A DNA stretch of 64,000 bases, from NCBI RefSeq assembly GCF_965118895.1, contig NZ_CBCPJJ010000018.1:1-64000 (forward strand), in the 5' to 3' direction. The translations under genes and the position numbers were made by a program. The first letter of the stretch is position 1, and each line of letters opens with the position of its first letter. The notes beneath the pieces are model-generated. The model searched no databases and was not told the DNA's origin. It saw nothing but the letters and a program-made list of their open reading frames with translations. Shown here one piece after another: positions 1-7,419 of the stretch. Source of the DNA: Rahnella inusitata_A (lineage in GTDB: Bacteria; Pseudomonadota; Gammaproteobacteria; Enterobacterales; Enterobacteriaceae).

Positions 1-361
1 AGCCCTTAGGCTGGTTTCTCTAAATAGGGTGCCCGGACTCGGACTAACGCCGCAGGCGTTTGAACAACGGCTTTGCCGTTGGCCCGGAGGGCGAGCCTGC
101 TAAGGCGAGTCATCGAACGGAGTTCGATGGAGAGTCCGTACCACAGAAAGCAAAAAACCAGCCCTTAGGCTGGTTTCTCTAAATAGGGTGCCCGGACTCG
201 GACTAACGCCGCAGGCGTTTGAACAACGGCTTTGCCGTTGGCCCGCAGGGCGAGCCTGCTAAGGCGAGTCATCGAACGGAGTTCGATGGAGAGTCCGTAC
301 CACAGAAAGCAAAAAACCAGCCCTTAGGCTGGTTTCTTTAAATATGGTGCCCGGACTCGGA
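1..361 (-). repeat. tandem 159-bp repeats containing tRNA-Phe 3' tail (RtT-like)
   Basis: Two full units (1-159 and 160-318) differ at a single base (G87 versus C246). A third partial copy (319-361) runs directly into the tRNA-Phe gene. Each unit repeats the last 16 bases of the tRNA gene and a terminator hairpin. Within unit 1 a stem (35-40 with 132-137) encloses five hairpins: 46-60, 65-81, 82-92, 95-106 and 111-129. This resembles the tyrT/RtT arrangement of E. coli, where units with a tRNA 3' end follow the tRNA. The array may extend beyond the left edge. Confidence 0.85.
311..336 (-). terminator. terminator of tRNA-Phe
   Basis: A 9-bp stem (314-322 with 327-335) with loop ctta is followed on the minus strand by a run of T. 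The same hairpin recurs in the next repeat unit at 152-176, and half of it is visible at 1-17. Confidence 0.8.
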
Positions 362-420
362 ATCGAACCAAGGACACAGGGATTTTCAATCCCTTGCTCT
401 ACCGACTGAGCTATCCGGGC
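345..420 (-). tRNA. pheU: tRNA-Phe (GAA)
   Basis: A 76-nt cloverleaf with an encoded CCA end. The acceptor stem begins GCCCGGA, the T-loop contains TTCGATTC, and anticodon GAA lies at 387-385. The neighbour yjdC matches the E. coli pheU-yjdC-dsbD order, which is why I use pheU rather than pheV. Confidence 0.97.
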
Positions 421-430
421 AACGGGGCGC

Positions 431-459
431 ATTAAACCGTATTGGGCCTAAGCCGTCAA
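431..459 (-). promoter_or_regulatory. pheU sigma70 promoter
   Basis: Read on the minus strand: TTGACG, 17-bp spacer, TTTAAT, then a GC-rich discriminator (gcgccccg) just before the tRNA 5' end. Such a discriminator is typical of stringently controlled stable-RNA promoters. Confidence 0.75.
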
Positions 460-549
460 CGGCTTTGTCACTTAAAACACATAAAACACGTTTGTTTGCT
501 GGCTTTTCATTCAAAAACGATCAAATTTCCTGTCCGACGGTTCAGAAAG

Positions 550-1125
550 TCAGGAAAGCGCGCCGTGTTCACGACAGCGTGCAACATTCAAAACGTCTTC
601 GGCCAGCCGGCGTGCAACTTCTACGTCGTTCAGTTGGCGTTTGACCAGTAGTCTGCTCAGGCAACCTTCAAGGATCAGCTCCATTTGCTGTGCCACCATC
701 TCGGCGTCATCAGAACCCATCTCTTGCAGGAGTGCCAGCGTGTACTCAAATGATGCCAGTTTTTGCTGTTGTGCCAACTGATGGATTGGCATATCAGGGT
801 CTGGGAAAAACGTGCAGGCTGCGATAAACAGGCAGCCCGGATAGCGTTGCTGACGAACCTGCTCATCCAGCACCTTATAGCGTGCCAGCAATTTCTGCGG
901 TGCGCTCAGGGAGTCATCCAGCATCAGCTGACGACGCCAGACATCAATTTGTTCGCCGTGATAACGCAGACTGTCATACAGCAGCGCTTCCGCATCCGGC
1001 CAGAAACGCCGCAACTCATTCAGCGGAACATCAACGCGTTCGGCGACGTATTCCAGTGACATGGTTGCAAGGCCACGTTGTTCCAGGATATTTAAGGTTT
1101 GATCAAGAACTTGTTCACGTAGCAC
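550..1125 (-). CDS. yjdC: TetR/AcrR-family transcriptional regulator YjdC
   Basis: A 191-aa protein, the same length as E. coli YjdC. The N-terminal helix-turn-helix lies around residues 18-45, and the conserved YPGCLFIAA segment of the C-terminal ligand-binding domain is present. I chose the GTG at 1125 because GAGGAG lies 6 bases upstream; a longer in-frame ATG reading has no ribosome-binding site and would overlap dsbD. It follows dsbD by 43 bp and probably shares its transcript. The regulon and ligand are unknown to me. Confidence 0.9.
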   Translation of the reverse strand: MLREQVLDQTLNILEQRGLATMSLEYVAERVDVPLNELRRFWPDAEALLYDSLRYHGEQIDVWRRQLMLDDSLSAPQKLLARYKVLDEQVRQQRYPGCLFIAACTFFPDPDMPIHQLAQQQKLASFEYTLALLQEMGSDDAEMVAQQMELILEGCLSRLLVKRQLNDVEVARRLAEDVLNVARCREHGALS

Positions 1126-1168
1126 GTTTGTCTCCTCACAATTCGCATAACTCAAAAACCAGTGTCGT

Positions 1169-2914
1169 TTAATGACGGGCTTTCTGCAAATGCGCGTTGA
1201 ATTCGGCTGCATCCATAAATCCGGTCACCCGCGACTGTGGTAATTCACTGCCATCAGGGCCGAAGAAGATAATCGTCGGCAAACCCAGGACTTCAAGGCG
1301 CTTTAACAACGCCTTTTGCTCCGGCGAATTTTTGGTGACATCCGCCTGAAGCAGCAGTGTATTGGCCAGCTCATTTTGCACCTCTGGCGCAGAGAAGGTG
1401 TATTTCTCGAACTCTTTACAGGCCACGCACCAGTCGGCGTAAAGATCCAGCATGACGCGTTTGCCCTGAGCGCCTGCAAGTGCGACGTTCAGGTCTTCGA
1501 CGTTGTGAATTTTCTGAAAGCTGAGTGCATGCTTTGCAGCGGTGGTGCTGTTTGTTGGCGCAAATGCCCAGTCCTGCAACGGACGGCTGACGACCAGCGC
1601 CGCCGCGAAGAGAATCAGCTGTAAAATGCGGATCACACCGTGCTGACTTTTCAGGCTTAGCAACAAAGCCCAGCCGAAGAACGCGATCCCCAGCAGACTC
1701 CACAAACGCAGTCCCCAGACATCGCCAGTGACGCGCTCCAGCAGGAACACGGGCAACGCCAGGATGACAAAGCCAAACCCTTCTTTGACGTAGTTCATCC
1801 ACGGACCGCTGCGCGGCAGCAGCTTGTTGCCGAACATCGTCACGATAATCAGCGGAATACCCATACCCAGCGCATACAGATACAGCGTTCCGGCACCGGC
1901 CAGCAGGTTACCGCTCTGGGCAATGTAAAGCAGGATGGCGCTCAGCGGCGCCGTGGTGCAGGGCGAACAAATCAGCCCGGCCAGCGCGCCCATAATAAAG
2001 ACGCCCGGGAGCGATCCGCCTTTTTGTTCATTACTCCATAATGCCAGACGGGTCTGAACGGAGGAGGGGAGCTGCAGGCTGAAGGCGCCAAACATCGACA
2101 GCGCCAGAGCGAAGAACATCACCGACAGCACGATCAGCACCCAGGGGCTTTGTAGCGCTGCCTGAAATTGCAAACCGGCGGCCGCCACGATCATACCGAG
2201 AATAGTGTAGGTCAGCGCCATTCCCTGCACGTACACCAGCGACAGCAGGAAAATTCTCCTCATGCTGTGCGGTCGCTGACGTCCAAGAATGATGCCGGAA
2301 ATCAGTGGGTACATTGGCAACACGCAGGGGGTAAACGCAATGCCGATACCGATCAGTAAGGCCCACAGCGGTGAAAAGGGCAACCGTGTAGTCTGCGGTG
2401 CGGGTGTGGCTTCGACAGGAGCAACCTGTAAATGCGCAGGATCGGCTACCGGCGGACTGGCCGGTTGCGCATCTGTTACCGCAGAGAGTGGCACTTCGCG
2501 GGTTTCCGGTGGATAACAGAATCCGGCGGCGGCGCAGCCCTGATAGGTGACGCGGACCGTGGCATCCTGGCTTGCCTGACGTAAAGGAACAGTGATACGC
2601 AGGGAATTTTCGTAGACTTCGCTGTCGCCGAAGAACTCATCGTGATGTTCGCGGCCTTTTGGCAGGAAGAATGCCGCCAGTTCAGCGTTCTTAGGGTCGA
2701 GCTCGATTTTGCTGCGATAAAGATAATAGCCTTCGCGGATCTGCCAGTTCAGTTTGAGATCATGTCCCTGCTGCTGGAAATCAAAGCTGAACGCCTGATC
2801 GACAGGGACAAACTGCGGCGCAGCGGGTTGGCTAAAGAGCGATGCCTGAGTTTGCAGCGGCAACAGGCACAAGCTGAACAGCAGGAAGAAAATACGAAGA
2901 ATTCGGTGATCCAT
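1169..2914 (-). CDS. dsbD: thiol:disulfide interchange protein DsbD
   Basis: Inner-membrane reductant conduit that carries electrons from cytoplasmic thioredoxin to periplasmic DsbC, DsbG and CcmG. The 581-aa reading has a signal peptide (about 1-24), then the periplasmic alpha domain with its cysteine pair (YQGCAAAGFCYPPET). Next comes the eight-helix membrane domain with cysteines in FTPCVLP and CSPCTTAPL, and last a thioredoxin-like gamma domain with WCVAC. All six catalytic cysteines are present. Start 2914 gives the family N-terminus; the open frame extends further upstream but that extension is not DsbD-like. cutA, which normally lies upstream, is missing. Confidence 0.96.
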   Translation of the reverse strand: MDHRILRIFFLLFSLCLLPLQTQASLFSQPAAPQFVPVDQAFSFDFQQQGHDLKLNWQIREGYYLYRSKIELDPKNAELAAFFLPKGREHHDEFFGDSEVYENSLRITVPLRQASQDATVRVTYQGCAAAGFCYPPETREVPLSAVTDAQPASPPVADPAHLQVAPVEATPAPQTTRLPFSPLWALLIGIGIAFTPCVLPMYPLISGIILGRQRPHSMRRIFLLSLVYVQGMALTYTILGMIVAAAGLQFQAALQSPWVLIVLSVMFFALALSMFGAFSLQLPSSVQTRLALWSNEQKGGSLPGVFIMGALAGLICSPCTTAPLSAILLYIAQSGNLLAGAGTLYLYALGMGIPLIIVTMFGNKLLPRSGPWMNYVKEGFGFVILALPVFLLERVTGDVWGLRLWSLLGIAFFGWALLLSLKSQHGVIRILQLILFAAALVVSRPLQDWAFAPTNSTTAAKHALSFQKIHNVEDLNVALAGAQGKRVMLDLYADWCVACKEFEKYTFSAPEVQNELANTLLLQADVTKNSPEQKALLKRLEVLGLPTIIFFGPDGSELPQSRVTGFMDAAEFNAHLQKARH

Positions 2915-3092
2915 GCAGAGTTTACTTCTCTTTGTCGCGGCGAAGGCAGACGGCCGCTGAATGATTCGACAGAAGATGCGCACGGCTTCATGCTGTAACG
3001 CGTTAAGGAATGGAGAGTATACCCTGCGTAATCGTTGCACAGAAAGTCTTGCGGGACTTTTACAAAAGTCATTAAAGGAGAAGGCTGATATC

Positions 3093-3112
3093 ACGGGGGC
3101 CGCAGCCCCCGT
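3093..3112. other. stable hairpin downstream of dcuA
   Basis: A perfect 8-bp stem (ACGGGGGC with GCCCCCGT) lies 7 bp past the dcuA stop. No T-run follows it on the minus strand, so it looks like a 3'-end stabilising structure or weak terminator rather than a canonical terminator. The rest of 2915-3119 holds no gene. Confidence 0.45.
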
Positions 3113-3119
3113 AAAAATG

Positions 3120-4421
3120 TCAGAGAATGAAACTGCCCAGACCGAAGGCAAACAGAACTGACAGGAAAACGCCGACGGTGCCGGGAATAAAGAACGGATG
3201 GTTGAACACGAATCGCCCGATGCGGGTCGTACCGGTATCATCCATCTGAACCGCGGCGACCAGCGTCGGGTAGGTCGGCAGAATGAATAGGCCTGAGACG
3301 GCGGCAAATGAACCCACGGCAGTCAGCGGAGAAACGCTCAGCGCCAGCGCCATCGGCAACAGGGCTTTAGTCGTCGCCGCCTGGGAATACAGCAGTGCGG
3401 AACTGAAGAAGAAAATCACTGCCAGCAACCACGGGTGCGACTGAATAATGCTGCCCGCTGTTTCTTTAATCCAGCCGATATTGGCTTGCACGAAGGTATC
3501 GCCTAACCACGCCACGCCGAGGATACAAATACAGGCGCTCATGCCCGCTTTGAACGTACCGGAAGTCAGAATTGAATCCGTATCAACGCGGCAAAGCAGG
3601 GTAATTAACGTCGCCACGCTGAGCATGATAATGAGGATCGCACTGGTGGTCGTCATCAGCGGCGTAGCCACCAGCCCGAGGCTAGGACTGTTGATCACCG
3701 CATACCCGACCACCGATAACACGCCGAGCAGGAATAAGAGCACGGAGAGTTTTGCGCGCGGTTTGATGTCGATAACGGTATCGCCACGCAGCGTCACCAG
3801 ACCTTCTTCGTAACGTTTCAGATAGACCGGATCGTTAGAGAGTTTGGAATCAAAGCACCAGGTCACCATCAGTGACATCACAATAACGGCTGCCAATGTG
3901 GAAGGGATCATCACCATCAGCAGATGCAGATAGCTGACGCCGTGATCTTCCATTACCGATGACATATACACCACTGCTGCCGAAATCGGCGACGCCGTAA
4001 TAGCAATTTGCGCTGCGACCACGGCGGTTGATAACGGACGGCAGGGCTTGATGCCTTGTTCCTTGGCGACTTCAGAAATCACCGGTAGTGCCGACAATGA
4101 AATGTTGCCCGTACCTGCGAGGATAGTCAGGAAGTAAGTCACTATGGGCGCGAGAATAGTGATGTGCTTCGGATTACGCCGCAGCAGTTTTTCGGTTTGC
4201 TGGACCAGATAATCCATCCCGCCGGCGACCTGCATGGTCGAGATCGCGGCGATCACAGCCATAATGATAGAGATGACGTCGAAAGGAATCGACCCCGGTT
4301 TCACGCCGATTATGGCGAGCACCAGTACACCCAATCCCCCTGCGAAGCCAATCCCGATACCGCCTAAGCGCGCGCCGAGAAAGATCGCTAACAATACGAT
4401 AATAAGTTCGATGATTAACAT
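3120..4421 (-). CDS. dcuA: anaerobic C4-dicarboxylate transporter DcuA
   Basis: A 433-aa polytopic inner-membrane protein, identical in length to E. coli DcuA, that exchanges or takes up aspartate, fumarate, malate and succinate. The N-terminus (MLIIELIIVLLAIFLGARLG) and the TASPISAAVVYMSS and FILPTYPTLVAA segments are typical of the Dcu family. It lies downstream of aspA, separated by the aspA terminator, so it probably also has its own promoter. The strong AAGGAG lies 23 bases upstream of this ATG and serves an overlapping 6-codon reading frame, so dcuA translation may be coupled to it. Uptake supports fumarate respiration with frdABCD. Confidence 0.96.
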   Translation of the reverse strand: MLIIELIIVLLAIFLGARLGGIGIGFAGGLGVLVLAIIGVKPGSIPFDVISIIMAVIAAISTMQVAGGMDYLVQQTEKLLRRNPKHITILAPIVTYFLTILAGTGNISLSALPVISEVAKEQGIKPCRPLSTAVVAAQIAITASPISAAVVYMSSVMEDHGVSYLHLLMVMIPSTLAAVIVMSLMVTWCFDSKLSNDPVYLKRYEEGLVTLRGDTVIDIKPRAKLSVLLFLLGVLSVVGYAVINSPSLGLVATPLMTTTSAILIIMLSVATLITLLCRVDTDSILTSGTFKAGMSACICILGVAWLGDTFVQANIGWIKETAGSIIQSHPWLLAVIFFFSSALLYSQAATTKALLPMALALSVSPLTAVGSFAAVSGLFILPTYPTLVAAVQMDDTGTTRIGRFVFNHPFFIPGTVGVFLSVLFAFGLGSFIL

Positions 4422-4435
4422 GGTTGTCTGTCCAT
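4415..4435 (-). CDS. possible 6-codon leader ORF overlapping dcuA start
   Basis: ATG at 4435 opens the frame MDRQPC and stops at TAA 4417-4415, spanning the dcuA ATG (4421) in another frame. AAGGAG lies 9 bases upstream of this ATG, whereas dcuA itself has no well-placed ribosome-binding site. This is speculative as a functional leader. Confidence 0.3.
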   Translation of the reverse strand: MDRQPC

Positions 4436-4497
4436 TTCCCAGTACTCCTTAAGGAATTGATAATTATTTGTTATGTAATTGTTGTGTCGTGCAAAGT

Positions 4498-4534
4498 AAA
4501 AAGGCCCGCTGTTCCGCAGAACAACGAGCCTTTA
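4498..4534 (-). terminator. aspA terminator
   Basis: On the minus strand an imperfect long stem starts AAGGCTCG and ends CGGGCCTT, and is followed by a T-run. It separates aspA from dcuA. Confidence 0.75.
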
Positions 4535-4555
4535 AAAGGTCAGTAATGGAGTCTG

Positions 4556-5992
4556 TTACTGTTCATTTTCATCCGTGTAGCGTTTTGCTTTATAGGCCGG
4601 GTGTTTAAGATTCTCGATAGAGAAAATATCGTCGAGCTCTGCTTCTGTCAGCAGGCCACGCTCGAGCACCACTTCCCTGACACTCTTGCCGGTTTCAGCA
4701 CAAATCTTACCGACGATATCGCCATTGTGATGGCCGATAAACGGATTGAGATAGGTGACGATACCGATAGAGTTGAATACGTAAAATTCACACACTTCTT
4801 TATTAGCGGTAATGCCGTTGATGCATTTTTCCAACAGATTGTAACAGGCGTTTGTCAGGATATGAACTGACTCGAACATCGCCTGGCCGATCACCGGCTC
4901 CATCACGTTCAGCTGAAGCTGACCGGCTTCTGCCGCCATCGTCACGCACACATCGTTACCAATTACTTTGAAGCATACCTGATTCACTACTTCCGGGATG
5001 ACCGGATTGACCTTGGCGGGCATGATTGAAGAACCGGCCTGCAACTCTGGCAGGTTGATTTCATTCAGGCCAGCGCGCGGGCCGGAAGAGAGCAGGCGCA
5101 GGTCGTTACAAATTTTGGAAAGCTTCACCGCCAGACGTTTCAGCGAACTATGAACCATAACGTAAGCGCCACAGTCAGAGGTCGCTTCGATCAGATCTTC
5201 GGCCGGAACGCACGGCAGATTACTGACTTCCGCCAGCTTTTCAACCGCCAGTTGCTGATAACCTTCCGGCGTATTCAGACGGGTACCGATCGCCGTCGCG
5301 CCGAGGTTCACTTCCAGCAGCAGTTCGCCGGTGCGGATCAGGTTACGGGTTTCTTCCTTGAGCAGCACGTTGAACGCGTGGAATTCCTGACCGAGGGTCA
5401 TCGGAACCGCATCCTGCAACTGCGTACGGCCCATCTTAATGATGTTCTCGAATTCTTTGGCTTTACGCTCGAAGCCGTCGCCCAACTGGGAAATGGCATC
5501 GACCAGTTTCAGCAGTGAGGCGTACACGGCGATACGAAAACCGGTCGGATAGGCGTCATTGGTTGACTGGCATTTATTGAGGTGATCGTTTGGATTGAGG
5601 AACTGATAATCGCCTTTCTGGTGTCCCATCAGTTCGAGACCGATGTTCGCCAGCACTTCATTCGTGTTCATATTTACCGAGGTTCCCGCGCCGCCCTGAT
5701 AGACGTCGATAGGGAACTGGTCCATGCACTTACCTTTATCAAGCACTTCGTCACACGCCTGAATGATAATGTCAGCAATATGGCGTGGGATTGTGCGCAG
5801 CTCTTTGTTGGCCAAAGCCGCCGCTTTTTTCACCATCACCATGCCACGGACAAATTCAGGAACATCGCTGATCTTGGTGTTGCTGATATAGAAGTTTTCA
5901 ATCGCCCGCAGGGTATGAATGCCGTAATAAGCGTCTGCTGGTACTTCGCGCGTGCCCAGCAGGTCTTCCTCGATACGAATGGTGTTTGACAT
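4556..5992 (-). CDS. aspA: aspartate ammonia-lyase
   Basis: Converts L-aspartate to fumarate and ammonia in the cytoplasm, feeding fumarate to fumarate reductase during anaerobic growth. It is 478 aa, the E. coli length. The fumarase/aspartase superfamily signature GSSIMPAKVNP is present near residue 320, as are GRTQLQDAVP and the N-terminal RIEEDLLGTREVP. An AAGG ribosome-binding site precedes the ATG. FNR-like and CRP-like sites upstream agree with the known anaerobic and catabolite control of E. coli aspA. dcuA follows on the same strand. Confidence 0.97.
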   Translation of the reverse strand: MSNTIRIEEDLLGTREVPADAYYGIHTLRAIENFYISNTKISDVPEFVRGMVMVKKAAALANKELRTIPRHIADIIIQACDEVLDKGKCMDQFPIDVYQGGAGTSVNMNTNEVLANIGLELMGHQKGDYQFLNPNDHLNKCQSTNDAYPTGFRIAVYASLLKLVDAISQLGDGFERKAKEFENIIKMGRTQLQDAVPMTLGQEFHAFNVLLKEETRNLIRTGELLLEVNLGATAIGTRLNTPEGYQQLAVEKLAEVSNLPCVPAEDLIEATSDCGAYVMVHSSLKRLAVKLSKICNDLRLLSSGPRAGLNEINLPELQAGSSIMPAKVNPVIPEVVNQVCFKVIGNDVCVTMAAEAGQLQLNVMEPVIGQAMFESVHILTNACYNLLEKCINGITANKEVCEFYVFNSIGIVTYLNPFIGHHNGDIVGKICAETGKSVREVVLERGLLTEAELDDIFSIENLKHPAYKAKRYTDENEQ

Positions 5993-6059
5993 GAGAACCT
6001 TCTCTTCGGTACTAAACGCGTTATGCGATGTTTAAAATTATGTTACTTACCGTGGTAAA

Positions 6060-6073
6060 TTTAAAACGATCAA
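6060..6073 (-). promoter_or_regulatory. candidate FNR site of aspA
   Basis: TTTAAAACGATCAA matches TTGAT-N4-ATCAA at 8 of 10 positions, with one perfect half. It lies about 40 bp upstream of a plausible aspA -10 region around 6031-6042, the position expected for a class II activator site. Confidence 0.5.
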
Positions 6074-6173
6074 CCATCGTTTGGACAACGAAGGCGATCA
6101 TATGCTGCTTGCAACGAATTGCACGTATTAAGATCACTATCCTGCCCTATTGTTGTGCATGTATTTTGGTATC

Positions 6174-6189
6174 TGTGAGAATTCTCACA
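6174..6189. promoter_or_regulatory. CRP site between aspA and fxsA
   Basis: TGTGAGAATTCTCACA is a perfect palindrome matching the CRP core TGTGA-N6-TCACA. It sits in the divergent aspA/fxsA intergenic region, where E. coli aspA is known to be CRP-activated. Confidence 0.65.
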
Positions 6190-6224
6190 AATCATTTATC
6201 TGCTCAATTAAATCAGGACGGGTG

Positions 6225-6253
6225 GTTGAAATCATTGGGATGTAGCACCATCT
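6225..6253 (+). promoter_or_regulatory. candidate sigma32 promoter of fxsA
   Basis: gTTGAAA, a 14-bp spacer, then CACCATCT closely matches CTTGAAA-N(13-15)-CCCCATNT. It lies 113 bp upstream of fxsA. I recall fxsA as a heat-shock regulon member in E. coli, which fits. Confidence 0.55.
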
Positions 6254-6366
6254 CATTGTAGTCAGCCTGCGTGCCTTTGATGGCAGAGATCTTGAGCGGG
6301 CCCTCATTCATGGTGGCGGAATTTCCTCAGACTGGATTTCCGAAACCTTATTACAAGGAGAATACG

Positions 6367-6858
6367 GTGCGCTGGTTACCGTTATTACTGTTATTTTTAC
6401 TGGCCTACATTGAAATCACCTTATTTATCAAGGTGGCGGCAATGGTTGGCGTTGCGACAACATTGTTGCTGGTCGTGTTCACTTCCTGCGTCGGCGTGTC
6501 TTTGGTGAAAAATCAGGGCATGAAGACCTTTATGCAGTTACAAGAAAAACTGGCGCTGGGTGAGAGCCCTGCGGCGGAAATGGTGAAAAGCGTTTCACTG
6601 GTGATGGCCGGTTTCCTGCTTCTGGTGCCGGGCTTCTTTACCGATTTCCTCGGATTGCTGCTTTTGCTGCCGCCAGTTCAGAAACGCCTGACGCTCAAAC
6701 TGATGCCTCACCTCAATATCGTCCGCTCCGGCGGCAACTGGGGTAACAGCGCACCGACCGGCAATACCTTTGACGGCGAGTTCAAGCGCACCGATGAAAC
6801 CCAGGAACGTCTGGTTTCTCTGAAAAAAGATGACGACACAGAGCACCGCGATCGCTAA
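6367..6858 (+). CDS. fxsA: membrane protein FxsA, suppressor of F exclusion of phage T7
   Basis: A 163-aa inner-membrane protein of the FxsA family. Hydrophobic segments cover roughly residues 2-20, 25-45 and 75-105 (SVSLVMAGFLLLVPGFFTDF, then LGLLLLLPP), with a polar charged C-terminal tail. In E. coli its overexpression relieves F-plasmid exclusion of phage T7; the normal role is unclear. I chose the GTG at 6367 because AAGGAG lies 6 bases upstream and the N-terminus RWLPLLLLF aligns with E. coli. It precedes groES, as in other enterobacteria, but E. coli yjeH is absent. Confidence 0.93.
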   Translation: MRWLPLLLLFLLAYIEITLFIKVAAMVGVATTLLLVVFTSCVGVSLVKNQGMKTFMQLQEKLALGESPAAEMVKSVSLVMAGFLLLVPGFFTDFLGLLLLLPPVQKRLTLKLMPHLNIVRSGGNWGNSAPTGNTFDGEFKRTDETQERLVSLKKDDDTEHRDR

Positions 6859-6962
6859 TCTCTGTGCCCTTGATTGTTAAAAAATTGTTGGGAAGACCGT
6901 TTTGCGCCAGTTGGAAAGGCGTAAATGTGAAGGAAAAAACGAAAATTTTTTCTGTGCTTCCC

Positions 6963-6990
6963 CTTGAAGGGCGATGTATCGCCCCCATTA
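6963..6990 (+). promoter_or_regulatory. sigma32 heat-shock promoter of groESL
   Basis: cCCTTGAAG, a 13-bp spacer and CCCCATTA match the sigma32 consensus and resemble the E. coli groE promoter almost base for base. It lies about 83 bp upstream of groES. Confidence 0.85.
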
Positions 6991-7072
6991 AACAAACCAC
7001 GAGGCCGGGCAGCATACTGTCAGGCATTCAACCCTAAAAATAGATATGGATCCGCTCACAGGAGAGTTATCA

Positions 7073-7366
7073 ATGAAAATTCGTCCATTGCATGACCGCG
7101 TTATCGTCAAGCGTAAAGAAGTAGAATCTAAATCCGCTGGCGGCATCGTTTTGACTGGCTCAGCTGCAGGTAAATCTACCCGTGGTGAAATCCTGGCTGT
7201 CGGCCATGGTCGCATTCTGGAAAACGGTGAAGTGAAAGCGCTGGACGTGAAAGTTGGCGACATCGTCATTTTCAACGACGGCTACGGCGTGAAAGCTGAG
7301 AAAATCGACAATGAAGAAGTGTTGATTATGTCCGAGAGCGACATCCTGGCAATCGTAGAAGCCTGA
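7073..7366 (+). CDS. groS: co-chaperonin GroES
   Basis: A 97-aa co-chaperonin that caps GroEL as a heptameric ring in the cytoplasm. It has the family start MKIRPLHDRVIVKR, the mobile loop (about 16-32, EVESKSAGGIVLTGSAAGKS) and the C-terminal SESDILAIVE. The ATG at 7073 has AGGAGAG 7 bases upstream; an earlier in-frame ATG gives a non-conserved extension. It is the first gene of the groES-groEL operon, 53 bp before groEL, with a sigma32 promoter upstream. Confidence 0.98.
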   Translation: MKIRPLHDRVIVKRKEVESKSAGGIVLTGSAAGKSTRGEILAVGHGRILENGEVKALDVKVGDIVIFNDGYGVKAEKIDNEEVLIMSESDILAIVEA

Positions 7367-7419
7367 TCCTCCTCCGACCCACTTTTTTCTGAACTGAACG
7401 AATTGAAGGGAAATTAACA

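Noticed and set aside
442..651. A 69-codon plus-strand frame over the pheU promoter and the yjdC end
   Set aside because: It covers the tRNA promoter and the yjdC 3' end antisense, with no start signal.
2749..3072. A 107-codon minus-strand frame in the dcuA-dsbD gap, examined as a possible cutA remnant
   Set aside because: It shows no CutA sequence pattern and mostly overlaps dsbD in another frame.
1169..3307. A 712-codon reading of dsbD with a long N-terminal extension
   Set aside because: The extension has no similarity to DsbD and would place the signal peptide 130 residues inside; start 2914 is used instead.
4457..4470. FNR-like TTGAT half upstream of dcuA
   Set aside because: Only 7 of 10 positions match and the second half is poor; E. 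coli dcuA is largely constitutive.
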